From Impatiens glandulifera (taxonomy: Eukaryota > Streptophyta > Magnoliopsida > Ericales > Balsaminaceae), in contig NC_061866.1 in the NCBI RefSeq assembly GCF_907164915.1, positions 44,704,320 through 44,768,319 of the forward strand: a stretch of DNA of 64,000 nt. Reading direction: 5' to 3'. Both the position numbers and the translations under genes were made by a program. The notes below the pieces were generated by a model. That model was not told where the DNA came from, searched no databases, and saw nothing but the letters and a program-made list of their open reading frames with translations. Positions 1 to 12,683 of the stretch are shown in pieces; position 1 is the stretch's first letter; each line of letters begins with the position of its first letter.

Positions 1-204
1 ATCGTACATAAGAATATATTCGTTGGATCGTGGCATACCGAATTGTACTACGGAATATTCGGTAGAACGTGGTGTACTTGGAAAGTACAACGCGGGATAA
101 AAGAATAATTGAGTACGTGGCAATTAAGCGTATTGAGCTGACTTGGTAGACGACTAATAACGAACACTGATGTTCGCTATGTTGATGAGCTAAGTAGATA
201 GACG
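1..204. other. Unassigned leading sequence
   Basis: I recognise no gene or known element here. Base composition is less AT-rich than the DNA after 870, and it runs straight into the minisatellite, so it may be part of the same repetitive block, cut by the window edge. Confidence 0.3.
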
Positions 205-862
205 GGCACTTCTTTAAACGGCTACTGAAGCAAGACGTCTGTTGAAGTAAGGCGTGTACTCGCGCTTCTTCAAACGGTTGCTGAAGCAAGGCGTCTGCTC
301 GCGCACTTCATACCAAAGCGTATGTTGAAGTGAGACGTCTGCTCGCGCACTTCTTCAAACCAGAGCATCTGTTGAAGTGAGACGTCTGCTCGTGCACTTC
401 TTCAGAACAGAGCGTTTGTTGAAGTGAGACGTCTCCTCGCACACTTCTTCAGACTAGAGCGTCTGTTGAAGTGAGACGTCTGCTCGCACACTTTTTCAGA
501 ACTGAGCTGTTGAAGTGAGACGTCTCCTCGTGCACTTCTTCAAACTAGAGCGTTTGTTGAAGTGAGACGTCTCCTCGTGTTTCTTCAGACTACTACGTCT
601 GTTGAAGCAAGACGTCTTCTCACGCTTCTTCAAACTAACACGTCTGTTGAAGCAAGACGTCTTCTCGCGCTTCTATAGACTAACACGTCTGTTGAAGCAA
701 GATGTCTTCTCGCGCTTCTTCAGACTAACGCGTCTGTTGAAGCAAGACGTCTTCTCGCGCTTCTACAGTCTAACACGTCTGTTGAAGCAAGACGTCTTCT
801 CGCGCTTCTTCAAACTAACACGTCTGTTGAAGGAAGACGTCTTCTCACGCTTCTTCAAACGT
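205..862. repeat. 45-47 bp minisatellite array, about 14 copies
   Basis: The unit reads GTTGAAGCAAGACGTCTTCT followed by a CGCGCTTCTTCA-like half and a CTAACACGTCT-like tail. Copies before about 600 are 45-47 bp and diverged (GTTGAAGTGAGACGTC...). Copies from 600 to 862 are a regular 45 bp. Because 45 is a multiple of three, a 90-codon frame with a 15-residue repeat (KQDVFSRFFKLTRLL-like) stays open at 602-874. It has no start context or other protein signal, so I read it as a by-product of the period and not as a gene. Confidence 0.85.
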
Positions 863-870
863 ACATGCGC

Positions 871-2761
871 ATAAACAATTTACATAACTTAGTTTTGTTA
901 ATTAACACATTATTAAAACTATGTCGTACTAATTTAAACAATTAAAGAATTTTTCCTTAATTAAATATTTTCTAATAATTAATTTTCATTTTTCTTTATT
1001 TAACTTAATCTAACAAATTTAATTGAAATAGACAAAATAAAAGGGATCAAGAAAGGCCTCACATTGGAAATAATGTTCTTATCTGAAATTGAGGGCATAA
1101 GTACAAGATCCTTAAATAATAATATTTGAGACCATACCACACTAGTTTGAAACCTAGGTAATGGAGGAAATAATTGGGCAGCCTAAAGGCATGAGATTTG
1201 AAAATTTAAAGGTGTGCTTTTTTAGGGGTTCAAGATTGGTTTATATAGGAGAGACTAAAGAAAACACTAAGGCCCAAGCCCAGTTATAACAAACATACCT
1301 AGTCAAAATGGGGAGAATTTATCATGAGTTTTCTCTAAATAACCCAGGTGACAACTTAGAAAAAACTTTAAGTTTTTGGCAAGGTGGCATGGCTCTCCAT
1401 TCGACCCGTCACCAAAGTGAGGTGTGTTGACGACCAATAGGAACTAAGAACTCCTTAGTTTACACCTCATTACTTAGCAATTTAAATTTGAATTCAAATT
1501 TTGCCAAATCTTTCCCTCCTCCTTCCATAGCCCACGGTTGGAAGCTTCTAGGAGGGTCCAATTCATCTCACAATCGGACTCTCGGTCGGACCCAGTCGCT
1601 CTGGGTCGGACGATCTTGAATTTAGTGAGATCCCTTTCACCAACAGTTCTTTCAATAATCCCTACAAAAATGACCAAATATTATTTAAGAAATCAATTAT
1701 TAAGTTAAACAAATAACTCCTATCTAACATCTAACATCTATCATTTAACATCTAACAAACTAATTTAACTACTTTTAAAAATTAAAACTAACTAACTTTC
1801 TAAAAGAGTTAAACTAACTTTTAAAAATTAAGACTAACTAACCATTTTTTAAAATTAGAAGGTATAGATCAATTCTTATAAAAATCCCTTTTGAATTTTA
1901 TAAAAATGTTTTTTTTTTCTTTTATTTAATATTCAAGATAATTTTAATTAAAATCTTAAATATCTTAAATATAATAATAACCCAAAATATTTTAACTTAA
2001 ACTAATTATCACCTTAACTTATTAAAAACTCAAAATCAATTATTTTTGGAATTTCAATTGCTTCAAAAATAATTACTCGTTTAATAACTCGTTCAATGAA
2101 TTTGCATATGAATTTTAAATGACATTATGCTCAAAATTTATGAAAAATATAAATTATAAAATTAGAGAGCGAAAAATAAATGTCTATACTAGTGTATACT
2201 AGTGTAAGCTAATCTATCCATCAAAGGATGCTTGATTTTTTTTTCCATAGAGCATATGAATGAATATTGGTTTTTGTTAAGGCCAAGATTTGAGTGAGGC
2301 CTTGCCTCCCAAAGGATAATATACTTTTTAAGTTAATTCCTTATCATATCATCATCTATTGACTATTATACAAATAATAGTACCAATTATTGTCTCCAAA
2401 CAAATATTAATGGTAATGTTTTGCATTCCATTGAAAGATATTAATTTTTGTTAAGAACTTAACACAAGTCTTGTCACTTTGTCACTCGAGTTACCCTTAT
2501 AAATAATTTTTATTGGTAAAAAAACTAATAGTAAAATTAAATAAATTAAGTAATGTTTTCCAACGATGAATTTATCTCTTACTAACTCTATTGAATTAAC
2601 TCACTTTAATGGACAAGTAAGAGTTTGTCTAAAAACTGACTAAGAACGTTTAAGTATCGTATTAACTTTTTAAATAAATAAAAAAAGCTCAATTAAAAAT
2701 AAAGATTTTTATATTTACTTGTTACTCGAAATTAATTTTGACAATTAGTCAAAATTTTATA
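871..2761. other. AT-rich non-coding DNA
   Basis: No coding region recognised. The stretch at about 1030-1680 is less AT-rich and may be a decayed repeat, but no protein or terminal structure is visible. After 1690 the sequence is low-complexity AT-rich. Confidence 0.4.
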
Positions 2762-2762
2762 A

Positions 2763-2910
2763 CCCACCAAGGTAGCTCAGTGATATGAGCCGATTTAAGA
2801 TACCAAAAGATCACGGATTAAATTTCAACTGAATACACTTTGAGTTGGAGCAGGAATTGGGGTATCATGTTAGTTCTTCATTATTAAAAAAAATAAAATA
2901 AAAAAGTCTA
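2763..2910 (+). repeat. SINE-like tRNA-derived repeat
   Basis: The head GGTAGCTCAGTGATATGAGC resembles a Pol III A box, and AGATCACGGATTAAATTT about 35 bp later resembles a decayed B box. The sequence ends in an A-rich tail (about 2886-2903). The head matches the ones at 42005-42125 (+) and 25250-25390 (-). This layout is that of plant tRNA-related SINEs; the family is not identified. Confidence 0.45.
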
Positions 2911-3154
2911 AAGTTTATATATCAATGCAAGAGACTTCTTTACATTAATGGGGTTCTTATCTCATAATTCAACAACCATAATTAATTAGTCATTATCTAA
3001 CCTAAGGGTGTAAAGGTCAAGTCAAGTACCATACTATTCGAACTCAACTCAAATTGAATTGTAAATACTCAATTACAATTCGAACTTTAACTCGAAAACT
3101 CGAAAATTAAATTTTATTAATTAAAATTATATTTTACCACTAAATAATATCTCA

Positions 3155-3325
3155 AATGATAAAGAGTTAGAATTTAGTGTCATGAATGGTGTCAGAAATG
3201 ATGTGCGAATACATGATTAATTTAAATCTAGTAGGAGAGAGAAATTTCATTTTGTAACTTTAATCACATGTTGACACATTATTCCGACACTATTTATGAC
3301 ACCAAATTCCCGTTCTCTATCATTA
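3155..3325. mobile_element. MITE-like foldback, about 50-bp imperfect inverted arms
   Basis: The left arm (ATAAAGAGTTAGAATTTAGTGTC...) is matched by the reverse complement of the right arm (GACACCAAATTCCCGTTCTCTATC). The interior shows no coding. I could not define a target-site duplication. Confidence 0.45.
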
Positions 3326-3535
3326 CTATTTTTTTAATTCGGAAAATATATATAATTATTTTTATTTTATATAAATAAATATGTAATATTATATATAAAT
3401 ATATATATATATATATTATGACACCAAATTCTCGCTCTATTTTTACTATTTTTTTTAATTCGGATAATATATATAATTGTTTTTATTTTATATAAATAAA
3501 TATGTAATATTATATATAAATATAAATTTGTATAT
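3297..3535. repeat. Tandem duplication, about 120-bp unit, two copies
   Basis: Both copies start near ATGACACCAAATTC, continue through TTTAATTCGGA and end in the same AT-rich run with (TA)n. The second copy (from about 3418) differs by a few substitutions. It overlaps the right arm of the foldback above, so that arm was duplicated with it. Confidence 0.6.
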
Positions 3536-4049
3536 ATATATAGTAGGACAACGGTATGTAATCCGCAAATACTTGTGATATATATTTGGTAGAATATAAT
3601 ATATTGTATTTTTAATTATATTTATGAAAATATAAATTAATTATAATTATAATAGAGGGAAATAGATAGTTTAGGAAAGAAAAATATTTAAGAGAAATAT
3701 AAGATGACTGGTTTAAATATTAAACATCCAAAATCTTAACTTAAGTGAGTAATCAATGATTTAAGAAAAAACATATTTATGAGAAATATTGGATGATTTT
3801 GAATAACGTATATGTATTAACCCTTCGAAATCTTAACTTAAATATTATTATTATTATAATAGTTTCAATTCTGGTTTTCAAACAAAAATATTTTTTTTTA
3901 AGAAATTAACCGGACATTTGTCACTTGATTTATCGTATAATGAGTTTTTATTGGAGTAAAACTAAATAAATTAAGAGATATTTTTCAACAATGAATTTAT
4001 AAGTTTTATTATATTTTAGTATTTTACTAACTCTACTCTATTGAATTAA

Positions 4050-4513
4050 CTAAGAGGTCCAAGAGTAAATTCATCAACAACTTTGATCCAAAATGTTTGC
4101 TCCAAAACTCAGAATCCTACCATTTGCAATGATATATTGAATTCCGATCCTCGAAGTGCACAAGCCGATCTGAAAGGCCTGGTCCAAATACTCATTGATA
4201 AGACATATGTTAAGGGGAATATTGCATTAACTGTGATCGCATCTCTTTACAAAAACGCAAACAGCACTGAGACTAAAGATCAACTACAATCGTGTGATAC
4301 GTCTTACAAGAGTACAATGATCAGTGTCAATAAGGCAAATTCAGCTCTAAAGTCTGGTGATAAGGAAATGATCTAATATCTGTTATAGATGGAGCTGAGT
4401 CATGTGACGATGTATACGAGGGTCCACCGGTCATTCCTCTTATCCTTGAACAAGTTAACAAGAACTTTGAGGACATTGCTAACATTGTTTTCACAATTAG
4501 TAAACTTTTATGA
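4050..4513 (+). pseudogene. Pectin methylesterase / invertase inhibitor (PMEI) pseudogene
   Basis: The frame from about 4050 reads an inhibitor-type helical domain with the usual cysteine pattern: C in IQNVCSKTQNPTIC (two Cys), then C in LQSCDTSY. It runs into a stop at 4374-4376. Moving to another frame at about 4365 restores NDLISVIDGAESCDD (fourth Cys) and a C-terminus ending at 4513. Members of this family are secreted, but here there is no ATG and no signal peptide before the domain: a stop lies in frame at 4047. The copy therefore has a missing 5' end and one frameshift. It is a dead relative of proteins that inhibit cell-wall pectin methylesterases or invertases. The family call rests on cysteine spacing and helix pattern. 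Confidence 0.7.
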
Positions 4514-7060
<2,547 letters not shown>

Positions 7061-7321
7061 ACGAAAAAATTAATAAAAGTAAGTCCACGAATTTGACGTG
7101 TCCGGTTATTCCCACGTTTCAAAACCGCTCATTTCGGGTCCCGAAACGGTCATTTCGGGACCCGAAATGAGCGTTTCAGAACATTTTTAATTTTCGTCCT
7201 CCTACTCATGTGCGTTTTGAGACCCGAAATGACTGTTTCGGGACATTATTAAAAATTTATCCCTTCTACCCACGTGGCATACCACGTAGATTCGTAAACT
7301 TACTTTTGTTAATTTTTTCGT
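7061..7321. mobile_element. MITE, about 260 bp, about 40-bp terminal inverted repeats
   Basis: The left end ACGAAAAAATTAATAAAAGT and the right end (reverse complement ACGAAAAAATTAACAAAAGT) match with one difference, and the match continues inward for about 40 bp. The interior carries repeated, self-complementary CCGAAATGA / TCATTTCGGG motifs. No protein is encoded. It lies about 540 bp upstream of the RWA start codon. I could not define the target duplication. Confidence 0.7.
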
Positions 7322-7863
7322 TTAGTTCATCATTTTTCTTTCGTGAAATAGTAATGTATGTTTGATTTTATTTATATACGGAAACTCGTTTTATCATAAT
7401 TATAAAAGCAATCACAACCCAAACATGATGACAAGTGAAAAAAGTCGAACTAAAAGACTAAAATATCAGGATTGTTTTATAAATTTCACGCGTTTAATGG
7501 TGTAATAAAATTGTAAGTAATATTTATTCCTTTCCTAATTTAGAGCTGGAATGGTATAATGGTACAGTGTAAAGAAGCAATCTATCTACATCTCTAGTTG
7601 TCTGGATATTGATTTCACAACCGACGATCTTCTTCTTCATCTTCTTCCCACAAGCGCTCCAATACATCACTCTCTCTAACGCATCGCTGGCAATTAGCTT
7701 TCGTCTGCATCAGATCGACTCTTATCTATACTCGCATCAGCAATCATTCTCCTCTTGAGATCTGAGGTTTCTGTGAATCCTACTGGCTACTGCGACATAT
7801 TTTGTAATGCTTATTCTTTCACGCTGAGTTTCGCTCCATAAATTACATTATAAGACCGCGGAA
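7322..7863 (+). promoter_or_regulatory. RWA promoter and 5' leader region
   Basis: Upstream of the RWA ATG. The segment at about 7620-7660 is a pyrimidine-rich (CTTCTTCTTCATCTTC) stretch typical of plant 5' leaders. No TATA box stands out, and the transcription start is not determined. Confidence 0.4.
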
Positions 7864-10800
7864 ATGGCGATCAATGGACCTGTAACGCCCGGTCAGGTCT
7901 GTAATTCGCTGCCTATAAAGATCTTTGTTCGTTATTATATCTGTTCGTCACTCGATATCGTTTCTACTCTGATTCCGGTGAAATTGTGAAAATCTACCGC
8001 TGCTTTGGTTATAGTTCAACTTATTTCTCTGCAATTGGACTATTCTTATACGTTATACGTTTTCTGTGTCTATCTTACAGGTGTCGTTCCTTCTTGGTGC
8101 GGTACCGACGATTATAGCTTGGATTTATTCGGAGTTCTTGGAATACAGAAAAAGTCATCTATCGTCCAAAATGTGAGCCAATCTTCATTGTTCGTGTCAT
8201 AAGCGTCCATATGCATTACTTTACTTGTTATTTCTATGATTGATCAAATTTGCCTCATGAGAACCTGTTTAGGCTTTGCTATTCAAAGAAATGTAGGAAT
8301 AGTTACACTTTTGATCTGTAAGAGTTAAATGACCTAAGCCAGAAAGCAATACATCTAAGTCATCAATTCATGGTCAGATTTAGATGATGTCAGTTCTGAA
8401 AAGTTTTTAAGGATGAAGGAATCATTATCTCAGCCAAAAATAGTTTACCTTACAATAGAAAAGAGTGTGATGTACTACAATTGCATCACTTGAAGAAGTT
8501 AGTTATTACTACTTTGTATCATATATCAATTGTTGATTAATGTAATGCTAAACTTTCCTTTGTCATTATGGAAATTTATTCAACCATCTCTTGTTAAACT
8601 TTGCAATAATCATTTTCCTCTTGGACTTAATACTTTCAGTCGGTCTGACATCAATTTGGTTGAGTTGGGAAATGAAGCGATAAAGGATAATGATAGAGCT
8701 GTTTTGCTGGAGGGAGGAGGTCTGCAAGTAGGTTCTCCAAAAGCTAGGAGTTCTACTGTTACATCTCTCATTATCAGGTGAGAAGAAATTAGCAACACAC
8801 TGGTCCTCTCTTTTGTTGTTTAACAATGAATCTCATCTGATCACTCACCTTATTTCTTCCAGATTCTTTTTGTTGGATGAACCTTTCTTGCTGGAAAACC
8901 GATTGACACTTAGAGCAATGTGGGTGCTTCTCTTTCTGCATTTCCTATTTATTATTTTGTGATTAAATTTTGATAGCCTTCCCAATCATCTATCTGTTCT
9001 CTGTACAGGTCTGAGTTTATTGGCCTCATGATGTACTTTTATCTATGTGACCGAACAAATGCCTTCGGTGAAACGAGAAAGGTGCTCACTTATCCGTCTT
9101 GGTACCTATACTTGTTTAATATCTGATTTTAATTAGTATATTGTCTTTATTTTCAAGTTTTATTATATATTCTAACAAGTATTTCTTGAATCCTAGTTTG
9201 GATCCAATTTATTAATATATATTTCAGCATGGTGAATAATACTGATGGCCAAAGGCTCATATAGTTTATGTAGTTACATGAAAGTACACTGGAAATTACC
9301 GTGGATGTCTAACCACTGCCTTTGTTTGCAGAGCTACAATCGAGACATATTCTTGTTTCTCTACTTCCTTCTAATCATAGTTTCAGCAATTACATCATTC
9401 AAGACACATCATGATAAGTCACCCATCACAGGGAAATCCATACTTTATTTGAACAGGCATCAGACAGAAGAGTGGAAAGGATGGATGCAGGTTTGTTATT
9501 TTGTTCAAAGGTTTTTCTTATCAAAGACCAGAAAGTGCATTTTTAAAACCGGATTATTGATATGGGTCAGAACATGTTTAGTTTTATTTTTAAATGAATA
9601 GGATTGTATACTTTGTAATGTCTTATGTTCTTGCCCTTAGGATATATATTCTGGTTAGTCCTCCCTAAGATACTCAGGTCTTGTTTTAATTAAATCCAAA
9701 TAACCCCTTATCCCATCATCATTTAAATCATCAACTACAATACTAAAATACATTTATTTTTTAGTCATATAAAGTATATTTTAGTCATTTATCCCAAATA
9801 ATCAACTTCATCCAACCAACTTTTTTGTTCTTTTTGCAAAAAAATCGGATTATTTAAATAAAAAGCTCTCATTGCTCGATATGTCATGATATGGGCTGCA
9901 ATCTTGTCTTTTACACAGGTGCTATTTTTGATGTACCATTACTTTGCTGCACTAGAGATATATAATGCAATAAGAATTTTCATTGCTGGATATGTATGGA
10001 TGACTGGATTTGGAAACTTCTCCTATTATTATGTCCGCAAAGATTTCAGCATTGCGAGATTTGCACAGGTTTGCAGCCTATGTGAAGATTTGTATCTTTT
10101 CTTTGCTGAAATTTTACATCCTCAAGCTTCTTATATCTCGACACTTAAATCTGCAGATGATGTGGCGACTTAACTTCTTAGTGTTGTTTGTATGCATAGT
10201 CCTCAAGAATAATTACATGCTCTATTACATATGCCCCATGCATACGCTTTTCACTCTGATGGTTTACGGGGCTCTTGGTGCATTTAACAAGTATAATGAT
10301 GATGGGAAAGTAATTGCTGCAAAATTCGTTGCTTGCTTTTTAGTGGTTATTCTGATTTGGGAAGTACCTGGAGTTTTTGATCTGATTTGGAGACCATTCA
10401 CTTTCCTGGTTGGTCAGTAATCTTCTGTAGCCTGTTCATCTTTCATATTGATATCTTGACCTTGAACATTCAGGAGTAGCATAATAGATGTAATTTTCTT
10501 GCAGGATACACTGATCCTGCGAAACCAGATTTTCCCATTTTACACGAGTGGCATTTCCGTTCTGGCCTTGATCGTTACATATGGATAATTGGAATGATTT
10601 ACGCTTATTATCATCCAACAGTAAGTGTTATTTTTTTGGTTCAGAAGCAACCAATTTAGCATGTTGTATAAGTTCCGGCCTTGTTTGATATGGGTTATTT
10701 GAGATTAATTCTAAATATTTCAGTATCAATCATATCATTCAAATCATCAACACTATTTGGAAATAATCCCCGAGCAAACTAAGGCCTAATTATCAACACT

Positions 10801-11846
10801 TCTGTATATTTAGGTTGAACAATGGATGGAGAAATTGGAGGAATCAGAAGTTAAACGTAGAATATCTATCAAGACTGTTATTGCGATTTCTTCATTAACG
10901 GTATTTATGTTTCCTTAAAGACAACCTATTCCCATTTTATTTTTTTGTGTATCTGATAAAACATTATTCCTCTTGTGCTCTAATTAGGTGGGATATTTAT
11001 GGTTTGAACACATATACAAGCTTCCCAAGGTGTCTTACAATAAATATCATCCGTACACTTCGTGGATTCCTATAACGTATGTTTTTCATTTTAATGTTTT
11101 ATTTGCGCCTTGGATATTCGTTCTCACTGGATATTGGAATTTTTGAACTGATTCAGTGTCTACATATGCCTGCGAAACTTGACTCAGTACTTCAGAAGCT
11201 ATAGTTTAACCCTTTTCGCGTAAGTGCTAATTGAATATTGAAAAAAAAAAGTGTTTTAAGATGAAGCTAACTGAATTGTAATGATTGTCAGATGGCTTGG
11301 GAAAATCACATTGGAGACCTATATATCACAAATCCATATATGGTTGAGGTAAGAATTATTATTATTATTTGAATAAAAACTCTTAAAATTTTCTTATACA
11401 ATAGACATTTAAATATGTTTACAGATCAGGCGTTCCAGACGGACAGCCAAAATTGTTGCTGTCATTTATACCGGAATATCCAATGTTGAATTTCATGTTA
11501 ACCACCTCCATATATCTTGCAGTAAGTAAAAATAAAGATGAATACCAAAATGATTTCAAGTTAAAAAAAGATTTGTTTAACGCGGTTTGGATTTGCAGAT
11601 TTCTTACAGGCTATTTGAGTTGACGAATACTTTGAAGAATGCATTTGTACCAAGTAAAGATAACAAGCGGTTGATGCACAATGCTATTGCTGCTATTATA
11701 ATCTCAAGCATAGTATACACCTTGTCGTTTATTTTCTTAAAGCTCCCTCAAATGCTGGTAACAAGCTTTTACCCGAAATCATTTAGTTTTTAAAATATTT
11801 AAAAGTTTTAGCATATTGACCTTTCGATATTTTATTGCAGATGTAA
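7864..11846 (+). CDS. RWA: RWA-type protein O-acetylation membrane protein (Reduced Wall Acetylation, CAS1-domain)
   Basis: Polytopic Golgi-type membrane protein of the plant RWA family, which is needed for O-acetylation of cell-wall polysaccharides such as xylan and pectin. Sixteen coding exons join in frame (543 aa): 7864-7896, 8081-8172, 8640-8777, 8863-8919, 9009-9081, 9332-9490, 9919-10068, 10157-10412, 10505-10620, 10814-10900, 10988-11076, 11157-11219, 11292-11348, 11425-11521, 11599-11757, 11841-11846. All introns are GT-AG. An N-terminal membrane anchor ([20 protein letters not shown]) precedes a soluble stretch and then many membrane helices with family motifs [47 protein letters not shown] and [12 protein letters not shown]. 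The last exon adds only Met-stop; reading through its donor would give a slightly different tail. Which paralogue (RWA1-4 type) cannot be told without a tree. Confidence 0.92.
10677..10786. mobile_element. Short MITE in an RWA intron
   Basis: The left end GGCCTTGTTTGATATGGGTT is mirrored by the right end (reverse complement GGCCTTAGTTTGCTCGGGGA), so it has imperfect terminal inverted repeats of about 25 bp. It sits in the intron between RWA exons at 10620 and 10814. Sequences sharing TTGTTTGAxxTGGGTTATTT occur elsewhere in the window. Confidence 0.55.
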
Positions 11847-12002
11847 AAGAGAATTCAGATTGTACGACGTTCTTCTATCTTGTGTCGTGCCCCGATTGGA
11901 GTGTCATTTGTTATGGCATTGTTTCTAAGAATAGTAAGTGTGATTTTATATATAGGTACAAAAAGTGGAGTCGGTTTTGTCCTCAATTATGTATTAGTAG
12001 TA

Positions 12003-12380
12003 AGTAATTTTCAAATGATTATTGTTTAAACAACAGTTCAATTTAGAATATTAAAGAATGATTTGAAATATATATCTATATATATGTTCCTATTAAACAA
12101 ATTATCTTTTTTAGACAAAACATTCATAAGTGTAAAAGCTAGTACATGGTTGAGGTAAGCAATATTGTTAGTTGTATAAAAAATTATTAAATATCAAAAT
12201 ACTCATATTATTATATAGAAAACACACAGAATTTCTTTTAATATTGATTTCATGTTAACCACCACCTCCATATATCTTGCTAATAATGAAATACCCATCA
12301 TCCAATATATCTTGCTGAAATGGTCATAAATATTAGTAATGAGTAATTTTCAAGAGATTATTGTTTAAACAAAATACCAA
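12003..12380. repeat. Decayed partial duplication of the RWA 3' end
   Basis: Short blocks after the RWA stop repeat nearby RWA sequence: TGGTTGAGGTAAG at about 12148 (as at the exon 13 donor, 11341), a near copy of TTTCATGTTAACCACCTCCA at about 12246 (as in exon 14), and a near copy of the 12008-12030 block (TTTCAAATGATTATTGTTTA) at 12348. Their order suggests an old tandem duplication of a few hundred bases, now non-coding. Confidence 0.55.
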
Positions 12381-12683
12381 AATCTTTCAGAAGAAAAAAA
12401 TATGCTCACTTTGCTACATCAATCCAAGAATAATAAAGTATACAGAACTAACTAACAAAGATCGTCTAACTTCGATAGATTGATTGTTCCATCCATTATA
12501 AAGCAAGAATAACATCATAGTGTGATCTTCGATCCAATCTGTTCTGCATCGTCATCGTCCCCTCAGAATATATGCACAAGGTCATAAGCAAATCTTTAAA
12601 CGTGTTAAGGCGAACCAATATCACAAAAATTAGTATAAGAATATTAGAAATAATGCATGGTTTATATAAGTAAAAAGGTAAAT

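Noticed and set aside
602..874. 90-codon open frame with a 15-residue repeat
   Set aside because: It is a by-product of a 45-bp minisatellite period; no start context and no conserved domain.
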